Positions 25,870-38,061 of a stretch of DNA of 64,000 nucleotides are shown piece by piece. Origin of the DNA: Lepus europaeus. Taxonomy: Eukaryota; Chordata; Mammalia; Lagomorpha; Leporidae. How positions within the stretch are numbered: the first letter of the stretch is position 1; the number at the start of each line of letters is the position of its first letter. The position numbers and the translations under genes were made by a program. The stretch lies in the NCBI RefSeq assembly GCF_033115175.1, contig NC_084840.1:75531179-75595178 (forward strand), given 5' to 3'. The notes beneath the pieces were generated by a model. The model was given only the letters and a program-made list of their open reading frames with translations. It ran no database searches and was not told where the DNA came from.

Positions 25870-26790
25870 TTCTGGTGTTTTGAGTAACCAACCTAGTGGG
25901 TTTGATGAGTTTGAAGTGATATTCCATCATGATTTTGATTTGCACTTCTCCAATAATTACTGATGCTATGACATCGAGCATTTCTTTATATACTGTAGGC
26001 CATTTGTGTGTCATCTTTGTAATTATATATTCAGTAGCATGTTTATTTTAATTATATTATTTGTAGGTTTTTATTGCTTTAGAGACAGTCTTTTTATATT
26101 CTGGATATGAACCCCTTTTTAAATATGTTGTGCAAACACTTTCTCCCATTATATTGGCTGCCTTTTCATTCTATTGACCCTCATTGAATACACATCAGGT
26201 TTTATTTTTTTTTTTCTGGGTGGGGAAGACTCTGGCCCCCGTGGTCCTCTCCGTGCCACCACCTGCTCCCCCTTCTCCCCTCTGAGTGTGGGCTCCGTGC
26301 TGAGCATGGCCTCTGGATGCTGTCTCGTCTCCCTTTGCTCTGGTGAGCTGGTGTCTTGAGAGAAGCCCCCGGATTTCTTGAGCTTCTCTTTGGCCATTTG
26401 CCAACTGAGGATACCAATGGCTACCTAGGAGGAGTTTGGGCAGGTTCCAACAACAGAATGCGCACGAGCGATTATTGCAAAAGCTCAAAGCTCTCAGTGG
26501 CTAAGGTGTGAATGGGCCAATGTGTGACCCTCTAGGGGATGATCCAGGTTTATGTCCTGGAGCTCGGGCACGGGGCAGACAGGGTAAGTGTGGGTTTCTG
26601 TGGTTCCCGGCAGGGGTAGGGGCAGCAGAGCGCTGCACACAAAAGCATGCTGTCCCCATGGCTGGGCCCCCATGCTCCTCTTCCGCAGCCTCACCCGCCC
26701 TGCCTCACATCAGGTTTTAAGTTTAAAGTATTCCGCTTGTCTAATTTTGGTCTTGTTGCCTTTGCTTTAGTTATCAACCTTTAATTTTTA
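25870..26790 (-). mobile_element. Antisense L1 interrupted by the retrocopy
   Basis: L1 text before 26,205 (ttggctgccttttcattct) resumes after 26,719 (ttgttgcctttgctttag). Confidence 0.75.
26191..26719 (-). mobile_element. Unidentified processed retrocopy with 14-bp target-site duplication
   Basis: The word cacatcaggtttta occurs at 26,191-26,204 and again at 26,706-26,719. Between them is a 5' poly(T) run (poly(A) on the minus strand) and about 490 bp of GC-rich sequence unlike the AT-rich surroundings. It interrupts an antisense L1 that resumes afterwards. This is the signature of L1-mediated retroposition of an RNA. I do not recognise the source: minus-strand frames such as MAKEKLKKSGGFSQ are short and overlapping. 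No AATAAA is visible before the tail. Confidence 0.85.
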
Positions 26791-26889
26791 CACAAATGTG
26801 ATGAAATATTTAAAATCCATTTACTTTACATCCTAATGAAGCACTCACTTTAAACCGATGATTATAAAATCAATTTTTTTAAATTTCAG

Positions 26890-28010
26890 AATATTTTTAA
26901 ATTAACAAAATTGTGAAATAGTCAATGAGTTTGCATTTACTTTACACCAAACTTCCTCTATTATTAATATCAGATATTCCTATGATGTATTTGTCACAAT
27001 TAATGAAATATGTTCAACATGTCCTATTTTTTAATCCAAACTCTATTCTCCCAATGCCCCAAACCTCCAATCGTCACCATTATATGTTCAGACTATGGCA
27101 TTATTTAGCTCCCACATGTAAAAAGAATGTTTGGTGTTTATCTTTTTCTGTCTGCCTTATTTTACTTAATGCCATGTCTTCCAGTCCATGAATTATGCTG
27201 CACTGAGAGAATTTTAATCATTTTATGGCTGCATAGTGTTTTGCTCTGTGTGTGTGTGTGTGTGTGTGTGAACACGTGAGATTTTCTTTATCCGTTCATC
27301 TGGTGATGGACAGCTTGTTATATTCCACACCTTGGCTATTGTGAACCATGGTACAAATAAAATAGTGGATCAGGTGTCACTTTGATACCAAGTTTCCATG
27401 TCTTTTGGATGTATACTCAGTAGTGGGATTTCTAGGTCATATGGATGTTTTATTTCTAGGTTTTTAAAGAAATTTCCACAGTATTTTGCACACATACTCT
27501 ATGAATTACATACCTATAACCTGAATGAAAGTTCCCATTTTCCACATACTCACAAATATTTCTTGTCTTTTGTGTGTTTTTTTCTGTAATAGCCATTCCG
27601 ACAAGAGTGAGAAGGTATCTCATTGTGATTAAATTTGCCTTTCCCTGTGGCTAGTGATATTCAGAAGTTTTTATTAAACTTATTGGTCATTCTTCTTTCT
27701 TCTTTTGAGAGCTGTTATTGAGTTCCTTTGTCCATTACTAAATGGATTGGTTTTGTGGCTATTAATCTGTGGGTTTTTTCTGAGTATCTAATACATGCTG
27801 GATTTGAGTCATTTGTTGGAGAAGTAGCTTGCAAATATTTTATCCCATTCTGCCAGGTGTTTATTCAGTCTATGGATGGTTTCCTCTCTGTGCAGAATAC
27901 CTGAGTCTATTATAATCATAACTGCCAAGTTTGTTTATTTGCCTGTATTTCTAATGTCTTCAAACATCATGGCCTACACAAATGTATTGACATGTTTCCC
28001 TGATTTTTTA
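26890..28010 (-). mobile_element. Ancient antisense L1
   Basis: Contains gggatttctaggtcatatgg, cattccgacaagagtgag and ggtatctcattgtg, all typical of old L1 in antisense. A (TG)n tract lies at 27,247-27,270. Confidence 0.75.
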
Positions 28011-29554
28011 TTCTGTTTTATAATTTGAGGTATAATTTTATATATTGAATTCAGCATTTACATATATTAAAGTATTTATTGAAAATACTATTCTCATTGC
28101 AATGTACGTAAAAAGAACTAGTCGAGATCATTTGTCTGTGTGTATGTGGTATGACTTCTGAGTTCTATGTACTGAGAGTCTGGCCTTGTATCTAGCATAC
28201 AAGACAAATAAGTACAATACAAAGAAAAAAAAGAAAAGAAAAAGAAAATCTATGGGTTAATTCATGTAGATCCTTTTACCTAAAGCTGTGTTCCATTCAA
28301 TAGGTGGATATTCTTTTGAACTGTTGTAAAACCAAGGTGTTACCATGCTTTAAAAGCTCCCCAGGAAGTTATGAGTGGCTCAGGTCACCAACTCTTAGAA
28401 GCCATGGCTTCTGTTCATATTTGTCATTCAGACAACCCCCCACACATTGTGAGAAGGTGAAGTCAATAACTTACAGACATAAGGATACAATTGTGAATGA
28501 GTTTAAATGACTGGGAGCAAATAGTGGGTGTAGCCCCCCACAAATGACAAATGCTGGCATTATGAATAGCCTTCAGATGAACCAGGTTATGCTCCTCCTC
28601 ACATACGTGAACCCAGATATCCAACAGCACAGGCACAAACTAGAGGTAAATTAACAAACAACTCTTCATATCCCTTTGCAGGCCAGTCAATCCACTCTTT
28701 GCTTCCGTCATGTAACCCATGGGCCCTGAAAGTGTAGAAACATTTTATTCTTCTTATAAAAAAATTACAGAGGTGTGGATATGATGTTCCTCATGATTAA
28801 ATAGTGCACAATGTAGTTGTAGATCAACACATTACATTTTACTTGGTGAAAAAGCCAGTTATTATTTGTCAGTTAGAAACATTTTATAGTAATTATAAAA
28901 AAATCAACCAATAATCAGGGATGATTTTTTAATGGTGATTTTATAGCTTGATATTGTGAAGTACTTTTTTTTATCCGGTAAAAATAAAGGTAAATAGGCA
29001 TTATTTATAATACATTAAGTATTTTTATAAGAAATTTGCTATCTCCCAATGCAAGCTGTCTACTTCTTCCAATATTTCTCTGGGTCATAAAACATTGAGT
29101 ATCAGTTTCTGATAGAAAAATAGAAATAAATTGCTACTATGATTCTGATACAAACACAGCAGTTTAGAGAATTGCATCATCATACTATGTGTATGGTTCT
29201 GGTGCATTTCATAATCAGTGAAGATTCTGCATATCTGTTATTGAGCTGTTATTGAGGTTAACAAATTAAATGATGAAAAAAAATCTTACTTACTGCCCTA
29301 AAGCAACATCTCTTTTACTGAAGTGATTGTATTTTACAAAAAAAATAGTATTTTAATATTAACCAGGGCAAGAAAAATAAAATCCAGTAAAGACATCTCA
29401 GGAGATGTTGCAAAATTTTCTATAACCAGAGTGCATTGAGGAGGTCAGCTCTGGAAAACTAACTGGTATGATTCTGATCTCATTTCCATCAAGTTATTTT
29501 TTTGTATCATTGAACCCTTGGAGTCACTCCTAATCACTGACAATTCCAGATAAC
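28011..29554. other. Unassigned AT-rich DNA
   Basis: No SINE, exon or recognised repeat. An A-rich stretch is at 28,205-28,248. Confidence 0.4.
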
Positions 29555-30925
29555 CTCTGGGGTCACCAAATACTATAAACTTTTAATCTAGGCCTGGAAT
29601 GATCCTTGTAACCTCCTAGCAGATGGTTAGCAACAAGGTCTTTACAATTTGGTATGGAAATATTGAAACATGAGACAAGGGTTACACAAGAATTGTGCAA
29701 GATATCAAACAGACCTTACCTCACATAACTGTGGAAGTCAATATGTGCCCCTAGAACTGGTGAAGAAATTTCACATATAAAGTGGGTTTAGAACAAGTAG
29801 GGGCCAGCACTGTGGCTCAACAGGCTAATCCTCCACCTAGCGGCGCCAGCAAACCGGGTTCTCGTCCCGGTCGGGGTGCCGGATTCTGTCCCTGTTGGGT
29901 TGTCCCTCTTCCAGGCCAGCTCTCTGCTATGGCCTGGGAGTGCAGTGGAGGATGGCCCAAGTGCTTGGGCCCTGCACCCGCATGGGAGACCAGGAGAAGC
30001 ACCTGGCTCCTGGCTTCAGATCAGCGCAGTGCGCCGGCCGCGGCAGCCATTGGAGGGTGAACCAACGGAAGGAAGACCTTTCTCTCTGTCTCTCTCTCAC
30101 TATCCACTCTGCCTGTCAAAAAGAAAAAAAAATAAATAAAAGAAAAGAAAAAAAAATAAATAAAAGAAAAAAAAAATAAATAAAAGAAAAGAAAAAAAAA
30201 TAAATAAAAGAAAAAAAAAGAAGAAAAAAAAAAAAGAAACAAGTAGGAAGCTGGAGTTCCAGCATCTTATTTCTTCCTAATGTTTAAACCATTTCTAATA
30301 AAACAAAAGTAATACTCAAAGATTTCTCCAGCAGTAAAAACTGAGTGTCTACTACCATGAGCTTTTGTCAGATAAAGGGAAAAATAAGGGAGAGAAGGTA
30401 AACAATGGTCCCAAACTACAAGTTGCTTTTGGGAATCAGAAAAGGCAATGAGGAAGAAATGTTTATTTTAGGTGAACCTGGATAAGTCAGTGCCCTTATC
30501 TGTACAATAATTTGATAGCTGAAGTTACTGCACAGAGTGTTTGTGAGAACTCATGGATAGTACTTCTAGTGCATTGTGATCAATCACACTGTTAGCTAAT
30601 ATCATTAGTTTCTCTAGTCTGTGCTTTTGAGTTTTTTAATCTAAAAAAAATTGCCTAACTCAATTTTTGGATATTTTCCAAATGCTTTTCTCTAGTTGTT
30701 TCATAATGTCAGCTCTGACATTTGTATCTTTGATCCACTTTGGGTTGTGTTCTCTATAGGGTATAAGATAAAGGTCTTGTTTCAAACTTCTGCATGTGAA
30801 ATCCCATTTTCCCAATACCATCTATTCAAGAGTCTCTTGTTTCTCCAGGAAGTGTTTTTCAATCTTTGTCAAAGGTAAGTAATTTGTAGATGTATATTAT
30901 TTCATTCTGAGAATTCCATTCTGTT
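29555..30925 (+). repeat. Direct segmental repeat A, second copy
   Basis: Partner of 21,478-22,400, longer because of a young C-SINE at 29,802-30,234. Flanking unique words such as tggtatggaaatattga are shared with one or two substitutions. Confidence 0.88.
29802..30234 (+). mobile_element. C-SINE with composite A-rich tail
   Basis: Sense copy inside repeat A', flanked by gaacaagtagg and aaacaagtagg. The tail at 30,118-30,234 is a higher-order repeat built from A runs, aataaataaa and agaaaa. Confidence 0.95.
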
Positions 30926-31262
30926 GCATATGCCATTGTTTTTGTTCTAATATACTACATGTATTGATTTGCATTTGTTGAGTCATCTCTAAATCCCTAT
31001 AGTAAATTTCAGTTTGTCAGAATGAATGTTGGTTTTTTTCTTGATATTTTGTTGAATTTATTTGCTAGTATTTTGTTCAAGATTGTTTGCAATATGTTCA
31101 TAGGGATATTAACCTACCATTTATTTTTACCTTTTTTTTCCCAATGCACTTGTCTGAGCATAGAATTATAGTAAAATGTGCCTAGTGCCATAAGTTTGAA
31201 AGGTTACTTTTTTTCTATTTTTGGAATACTTTGAGAACAAGTGGCCTCATATTAGCTCCTCC
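30660..31262 (-). mobile_element. Antisense L1 piece
   Basis: Contains cttttttcttgatattttg-like text and attggattgc-type L1 motifs. Continuous with the L1 part of repeat A'. Confidence 0.6.
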
Positions 31263-31277
31263 TAAAAAGTTTGGTAA

Positions 31278-31585
31278 AGGGGTCAGCATTGATGTGTAGT
31301 GGGAAAACTGATACCTGAGATGCCAGCATCCCATATGAATGCCAATTAGTGTCCTAGTTGCTCCACTTCTAATCCAGCTCTCTGCTAATGGCTTTTGAAA
31401 AGCAGTCTAATATGGCCTAATTATTTGGATCCTTATATCCTTATATCCTTGGATGAAGCTCCTGGTTCCATGCTTCAACCTGGCTCAATTGCAGCCATCT
31501 GGGGAGTTAACCAGCAAATGGAAAATCTTTCTTTCCATCTCTCCCTCTCTCTGTAACTCTGCCTTTCAATAAATAATGTTTAAAA
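31278..31585 (+). mobile_element. C-SINE, old
   Basis: Diverged sense copy. Flanks aaaaagtttggta and aaagtagtttggta. Confidence 0.85.
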
Positions 31586-31711
31586 AGTAGTTTGGTAGAA
31601 ATCATTATTGTAGCCATGGAGTCCTCTGCTTAGGCCTCTAGATTCCTAAGCAAATGGGTATGAGTCTAGCAATTTAACTATAGAGGCTGAATTCTACTAC
31701 ATCAATTCTCA

Positions 31712-32050
31712 TTTTTAATATTTATTTATTTATTTATTTATTTGAAAGCCAAAGTTATACACAGAGAGAGAAAGAAAGGCAGAGAGAGAGAGTTCTTCCA
31801 TCCTCTGGTTCACTCTCCAATTGGCCACAATGGCCAGAGCTGTGCTGATTTGAAGCCAGGAGCCAGGAGCTTCTTCTGGTTTCCAATGCAGGTGCAGGGG
31901 CCCAAGGACTTGGGCTATCTTCTACTGCTTTCCCAGGCCATAGCAGAGAACTGGATCAGAAGTGGAACAGCTGGGACTAGAACCATCGCTCATATGGGAT
32001 GCCAGCTCTGCAGGCGGCAGCTTTACCCACCACACCATGGTGCCGGCCCC
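31712..32050 (-). mobile_element. C-SINE
   Basis: Antisense copy with a (TTTA)n end, finishing catggtgccggcccc. Confidence 0.92.
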
Positions 32051-32141
32051 TATTATATTGATTCTACTTGTTCAAATGGAACGGTGAAGAGAGACAATAT
32101 ATGTACATTTAAAGGGTATTGTGTACAAGTGTGATTTTAAG

Positions 32142-32212
32142 TATACTAATTCATTGTTATTATATGGACATAACAATTATATAAACATGTGGATGCTGAT
32201 GAATTATACTCA
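32142..32212 (+). repeat. 71-bp direct repeat, left copy
   Basis: Begins tatactaattcattg and ends gaattatactca. It is identical over all 71 bases, by eye, to 47,628-47,698. Together the copies bracket the block that carries the FIP1L1 segment. Confidence 0.93.
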
Positions 32213-32279
32213 ATTAAGTTCACATTTAAGAAAAGTCTACCATATGTAGAGTTCACAATCACTAATTTAAAAAAAAAAA

Positions 32280-32600
32280 AAAAATAAGCCAGACATAGAT
32301 GGACAAATATATGATTCCTCTTATATGGGGTATCTGAATAAGCAAACCTAGAAAGTAGAACAGAGGCTATCAGGGTCTGTGGGAGAGGAGAAAGGAGTTA
32401 TTATTTAATGGGTATAGAGTTTTGTTGGGGATGGCGAGAAAGTTTTAGATACAGAGATCACAGTGATAATAAACACACTGTCAATGTAATTGCAGTTACT
32501 AACACACAGAACAAAAAGTGTGATTGTTTTATAATAAATAAGCAAATGCAACATTACATAACCTAGAAAAATTTTTTACAATTCTTACAATTTTTCTTCC
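32280..32600 (+). mobile_element. Ancient L1 fragment, sense
   Basis: Starts at an A run, then aagccagacatagatgg and aacagaggctatcaggg. Confidence 0.6.
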
Positions 32601-32713
32601 AATAAATGAGTATTTCAAAACTGGCTTATTCAGTTAGATGGAGACTTGTTATAAAAATCAGGCAAACAGCTGTTAAACTGTGGTAACTAGATATCTTAAG
32701 ATATACGATTCCC

Positions 32714-33360
32714 AGGGCCGGCACTGAGATGTTGTGGGTAAAGCTGCTGCCTTCGCCACTGGCATACCATTTGAGTACCAGTTTGTGTCCCAACTGCTCT
32801 ACTTCCAATTGAGCTCCCAGACAATAAGCCTGGGACAGCAGCAGCAGATGGCCCAAGTGCTTGGGTCCCTGCCATCCACATGGGGGACCCAGATGGCAGA
32901 GTTTCAGGCTCTGGTGTTTGGCCTGGCCCTGCCCTAGCCATGGTGGTCATTCGGGGAACGAACCACATATGAAAGATCTCCTTTCCCTCTCTTTCTTTAT
33001 AACCCTGCCTTTCAAATAAATTAATCTTTTTTTTTTTTATTTGACAGGTAGAGTTACAGACAGTGAGAGAGAGAGAGAAAGAGAGACAGAGAGAAAGGTC
33101 TTCCTTCCACTGGCTCACTCCCCAAATGGCCGCTATGGCCGGAGATACACCAATCCGAAGCCAGGAGCCAGGTGCTTCCTCCCAGTCTCCCATGAGGGTG
33201 CAGGGGCCCAATCACCTGAGCCATCCTCCACTGCCCTTCCAGACCACAGCAAGAGCTGTGGAAGAGGGGCAGCCAAGACTGGAACCCAGCACCTATATGG
33301 GATGCTGGTGCCAAAGTTGGAGGATTAACCAAGTGAGCCACGGCGCTGGCCCAATAAATT
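32714..33360 (+). mobile_element. C-SINE with a second C-SINE inserted at its tail
   Basis: Sense copy (32,714-33,015). The word aataaattaatctttt recurs on both sides of the insert, near 33,016 and 33,352. Confidence 0.9.
33033..33351 (-). mobile_element. C-SINE, nested
   Basis: Antisense copy ending gagccacggcgctggccc. Inserted in the A-rich tail of the previous SINE. Confidence 0.94.
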
Positions 33361-33589
33361 AATCTTTTAAAAATAAATTAATTCCTGCTTTTTTCATCTT
33401 CCTAAACGCCTCATCCAGAAATACATATCCATGCACTTCCATATCAGAAAAATGCTTTAAAATTAAAAAAGCGTCTAAGACATGCTATTATAGAAAACAA
33501 ATTTCAGTAATACTGTCTTCCTAATATAGGTTCTGATTTATTTCAATATAGTTAATAAAGAAAATAGAATTTCAAACCTTCCAATTGTC

Positions 33590-33740
33590 TGAGTTAGGAT
33601 TCTAGTTCTGCTATTTTCTGGCTACTGCTTATACTCCTTAAGCTCCAGTTTCCTGAGCTGCAGAACTGCTCTAGATGTTGTTCTATAATGAAATGAGCTA
33701 ACACACGGGCTGTTCTTAGAAGAGTACCTTCGAAAGTGAG
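33590..33740 (-). mobile_element. MIR
   Basis: Antisense MIR: ttctagttctgctattttc, then cagtttcctgagctg and aaatgagctaacacac. Confidence 0.8.
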
Positions 33741-34400
33741 TTATTTCAACAATTACTCAGAAAACACAAAGCTACAATTGCAATGAAAAAGTTAATACTA
33801 GTGAACCTATTTTCTGGCTCAGTGGGAAATGAAAACGACAGAGGAGTCAGACCCAGCAGTGTTGGTGTCCAAGCTACTGTTAGCACCGCTGCAGGGCATT
33901 CCATCATACCCGGCCGTGTTTCCAGAAGTCTCCTCAGCCTCCTCAGCCGTCTGCAGACGTAACCTTCTCTAGTCTCCAAACGAACCCATTACAGCCAAAG
34001 GTACTGTCCTCTCTGTGTCACTAACAACACTTCCTGCATGTCTGCAGAAGTGCGGGGGAGGAAAAGAGGAGCCCGTGTCTCCTGTTCTGTCCACTGACAG
34101 GAAAAGAGCTGGGTTTCTCGCCTCCCAAATGCTAAGCACTGTTTACTTGAGCAATGAGCTGTGTCTTCAAACCACCATGAAGGGCTGGCCGCAAACTTTA
34201 TCCTCCAAACCAGGGCATTTCTCACACTGAAAAACAGTAATTATGCTAGGATAAAAGGTATAAAAGAGGATTATTCCAGTCAAACTGGATGTACAGCCAC
34301 CATTTACATGGGTGTTCTCTAAAACAAAGGCATACATTACTATATTTTGCCTCATCACAAACTTTATTTTAGTCTTAAAATTTTATACATTAGCAATCTA
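33741..34400. other. Unassigned DNA
   Basis: Two overlapping frames of 70-78 codons show no known domain. No splice context supports an exon. Confidence 0.35.
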
Positions 34401-34407
34401 ATGTGAA

Positions 34408-34607
34408 CAAAGCCAGGAGCCAGGAGCTTCTTCTGGGTCTCCCACGTGGGTGCAGGGGGCCATGCACTTGGGCCATCTGCTATTGCCTTCCCAGGCCATA
34501 GCAGAGAGCTGGATAGAAAGTGGAGCAGCCAAGACTCAAAGCGGTGCCCACAGGGGATGCCGGCACTGCAGGCAGTGGTTTTACCAGCTACGCCACAGTG
34601 CCCCGTC
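34408..34607 (-). mobile_element. C-SINE, 3' part missing
   Basis: Antisense copy lacking the tail half, ending cacagtgccccgtccc. Confidence 0.88.
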
Positions 34608-34614
34608 CCTTCTT

Positions 34615-35555
34615 TCAGTATTTAAAAAAAAAAAAAGAAGAAACACAATGTTTCCCTAGGAAAGATGGAATACTTTTAAAAGAAATACCTACTAAAGACC
34701 CCTGAGTTACAGCTGTCTTTTGTCATCTGCCTGTTATTCTTCAGGTGATTTAAGTGAGAACACACTAGGAACACAGTGCAACAAATGTGCTTCTGCGGTA
34801 AGCGGCAACTGAAAACACGGCTGCAAGCAGGGCCTGCACTGAGCTGATGGGTCTCTGTGTAGGCAGTCCTCCTTCTGATGGTGTATACCAACTGTCCACC
34901 TCAAAGTCATCTCTGTTATGAACACACAAATACATTAACTCAACTAGCTTATCTAGGGAATGCCAAATATACACAAGACATCGTGACTTGCATTTAGGGA
35001 AACACAGATGAAAACACACGGCCTACACTCTCCCCAACAGTTTACATTCTAGTAAAAATAAGGAGCGATTCAGATAGCTTCTAGCTATGAATATTTCTTT
35101 TAAATATAAATTGATATCACTCAGCAAATAACCAGTTAGGTATTTCTTCAGCCAGGAGTAGAATTCATTCATGGAAAGGTGATCTAAGAATAAACATGGG
35201 AAATCTGGAGAGGTTTTTAAATATGGAAAGTACATAGCTGAGAATGAACATGAAACTGACAAAAACACAGAAAAATAATCAGCTAATCACATCAGTAACC
35301 TAAACATTATTCAAAGATTTGTCACCCTTATAAACAGGCTGTATTGCAACAAAATGGAGTAATTTTACCATTCTGAATAAAGCAAGCTTCCAGGGAAAGC
35401 CATTGCAGCAACAGCCTACAGAGTTCTGGATACACTCACACTAGCAAAATATTTTTTTTTCATCACTAACATATACTACCTCTCCCCTACTTACTTTAAT
35501 AAACAGCTAGTATCAAACAGGCAAAATCTGTCATTTGGAGACAGATCGCAGTAGG
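34615..35555. other. Unassigned DNA
   Basis: No exon or repeat recognised. Possibly an intron of the FIP1L1 copy or older flank. Confidence 0.35.
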
Positions 35556-35559
35556 CAGT

Positions 35560-36015
35560 AAACAAGAAAAGTTTAATTTGTCATTTGCAACACCATGGCA
35601 TGGACCTGGAGGAGACTATGCTAAGTACCTAAAGGAAAAGTATTACTGTGTGATCTCACTTACATGTAAAATCTAAAAAGGTAGAACTCACATGTAAGGG
35701 GTAGAATGGAGGTTAACAGACATTGAGGTGGGGGTGGGCTAAGGAATGGAGTTGTTGATCAAAGAGAACAAAGCTTCAGTTAGAAGTTTTAAGAGATCAT
35801 TGCTCAGAATGATGTCTATAGTTAATAACAATTATACATTATACAATAGATAATAGATGTTTTTGCCACCAAAATAAACATACTAGGTGACAGATATGCT
35901 AATTAAATAATTTAGTCACTCCTCGTTGTGAATATATATCCAAGCATTGTACCCCATAAATTGTATTCCGTAAATATATGCAATTATTTGCCCATTTAAT
36001 TTAAAAAAAAAAAAA
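35560..36015 (+). mobile_element. Old L1 3' end
   Basis: Sense L1 text ending ccataaattgtattcc, then poly(A) at 36,002. Confidence 0.7.
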
Positions 36016-36117
36016 TCTTAAATGAAAATTCTTTCAATTCACCTTTAGAGCCTAGTAAAGGTTAAACAGAATTACACAGCAATTCAGTATGAGGAGACTT
36101 ATCAAACATGCATTATT

Positions 36118-36330
36118 ATTTTTTTTTTTTTTAATTTTTGACAGGCAGAGTGGACAGTGAGAGAGAGACAGAGAGAAAGGTCTTCCTTTTGCCGTTGGTT
36201 CACCCTCCAATGGCCGCCGCGGTAGCGCGCTGCGGCCGGCGCACCGCGCTGTTCCGATGGCAGGAGCCAGGTGCTTATCCTGGTCTCCCATGGGGTGCAG
36301 AGCCCAAACACTTGGGCCATCCTCCACTGC
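36118..36330 (-). mobile_element. C-SINE, 5'-truncated with target duplication
   Basis: Antisense copy that stops inside the element (ccatcctccactgc) but is still flanked by aaacatgcattatt on both sides. The truncation therefore happened at insertion. Confidence 0.94.
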
Positions 36331-37677
36331 AAACATGCATTATTTTTTACTGATTAGCTAAACATGTTCAAAGACAGATTCTTTCTACATTTTATAGCAC
36401 TCTCTTTTAGTGAACAAAGTGCTCATTTAAAACACCCTAGCCTGAAGCAGGAATCACATAACTCCCTTTTGGGTTTTTTAATCTCAGCATATTAGAAGAC
36501 CCAAGAATCTTGGGTATAACCCTGATCTATGCATGGTTTGTACCCAATTTAGTTGTTAGAACACAAGAGTCACTGGACTTTAGAAATGGTGTTTTCTGGA
36601 AGAAGCACCTATTCCAGTCTTGCCGTCCTCTTTCTGAAATCAGATAACCTCTAGAGCCACAAGTCATCCTCCACAGTATTCTCCCTATCTTTCTGGAGAC
36701 CGGAGGTGACAGCACAGGAGACTCGAAGCTGAGGACGAGAGGCAGAGGCAGTGGCTGAGCACCCCAGGAAAGGACTACTCACACCCAGTACGTGGCCCCA
36801 TCCTCTAACCCCAGCTGGCCCCTAAAACCAGACCACTCTCCTACAAAGGAAAAGGGAGGGCAACCACATGGCCTTCAGGTACCTACTGTTGCTGGTAGGA
36901 AGCAGCTCCCATCCCCCCACACTTCTCTTGTCCTGAACCACACCAGAGCTGTCATCTTCGACTGCCCACCCTCTCACAAGAAGGAACTATCATTTCCATC
37001 AATCTTGTCAGTTTCATAAAAGGTGATCAAGGAAGATAAACTTAAGAGGAATAAAGAAAGAAAGGCCACTGGAAAAGACTGAAAGCAAAAATAAAAATGG
37101 AATTTGGGGATTTTTTTCTCTTTTACCACTGACTTGATTTTTAATAAATAATCAAATGCTATTAAAAATATATACTAAAAAATGTACGTTACTTTTCTAT
37201 CTCGTTTCAAAGAAGTGAATACCAGGTACCTGGCACCCAATAGCAGTCTCCTAAAAGGAAAACAATATATACAGAAGACAATCAATCTGAAATCCTTATT
37301 TCACTATTCTCATAGGATTCTGCTTTTTAACCTACGCAATTCTAAACGTATCATTAAGTCACCACATGGTGCCATGGAGGACACGTTCTGCAGCAGTTTC
37401 AGTCTGGGGATCACTGCCACCCGTTTCTGGGTCACAGTTTTACTATCTGTGCCCTTCCCTGTTGAGACACCGTTGCTCTACTGTGCGGAAACAGCAAGAC
37501 GTACATGTTTCAGTGCAAATCTATTACAGACCACTTAATAAAGCACTACCTGCCACTTGTAAGGCAATGCAATTAACCAAGATATTGTTTCTAAGTATAT
37601 ACTTTAATTACTAATTCAAAATACAAGAAACACATGTTATTTTTCTTTCAAAATCAAGTGTTTTATTTACTATTTAC
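36331..37677. other. Probable FIP1L1 intron sequence downstream of the proline-rich exon
   Basis: No further FIP1L1 exon is visible on the minus strand. A 115-bp stretch at 37,104-37,220 is repeated at 39,329-39,442. Confidence 0.45.
37104..37220 (+). repeat. Local direct repeat in the FIP1L1 copy, unit 1
   Basis: Shares tttggggattttt, taataaataatcaaatgct and gaagtgaa with 39,329-39,442; about 80% alike by eye. The proline-rich exon lies between the copies. Confidence 0.75.
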
Positions 37678-37834
37678 CTGGTGGTGGAATCAGAGGTGGA
37701 GCAGTGCTGACAGTTGGAGGAGGTGGAAGAAACGGAGGCGGTGGAAGGTGGGTAGGAGGACCTCCTGGAGGGAAAAACGGAGGTGGTTTGCTAAAATTGT
37801 TGTCCACTTCAGCAGCACATCTTTCAGAAAGGAC
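37678..37834 (-). CDS. FIP1L1: FIP1L1 proline-rich exon
   Basis: This 157-bp exon encodes [20 protein letters not shown] and continues through [20 protein letters not shown] to LIPPP. The acceptor is tttcag and the donor is gtaaat. It directly follows the LPGAID exon in the human protein. One Ser is Cys (SERC). The exons that follow in the parent are not found in the window. Confidence 0.94.
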
Positions 37835-38061
37835 CTGAAATTAGAGCACAATTAACAGGACAAATTAATATTATCAAGGAATAAATATCCTTAACTAAGA
37901 TAAATCTTAGCAAGTTAATTATACTTAATCTGAAAAAAAAGCAAAAGGTAGTTTAATTCACAGGGACATGTATTTAGCGTTGAGGGGCAGAGCAGTTTGA
38001 GTGTGTGTAGTATGTGCACTTACATACACGTGAGTATCCATTCTCTCACACACACTTTTTT

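Noticed and set aside
26149..26488. Protein-coding gene on the minus strand at 26.1-26.5 kb
   Set aside because: Short overlapping frames inside a TSD-flanked retrocopy; no evidence of an intact product.
32696..33211. Minus-strand 171-codon frame
   Set aside because: It reads through two adjoining SINEs.
33746..34230. Overlapping frames on both strands at 33.7-34.2 kb
   Set aside because: No domain, no splice context and no match to the FIP1L1 exons expected next.
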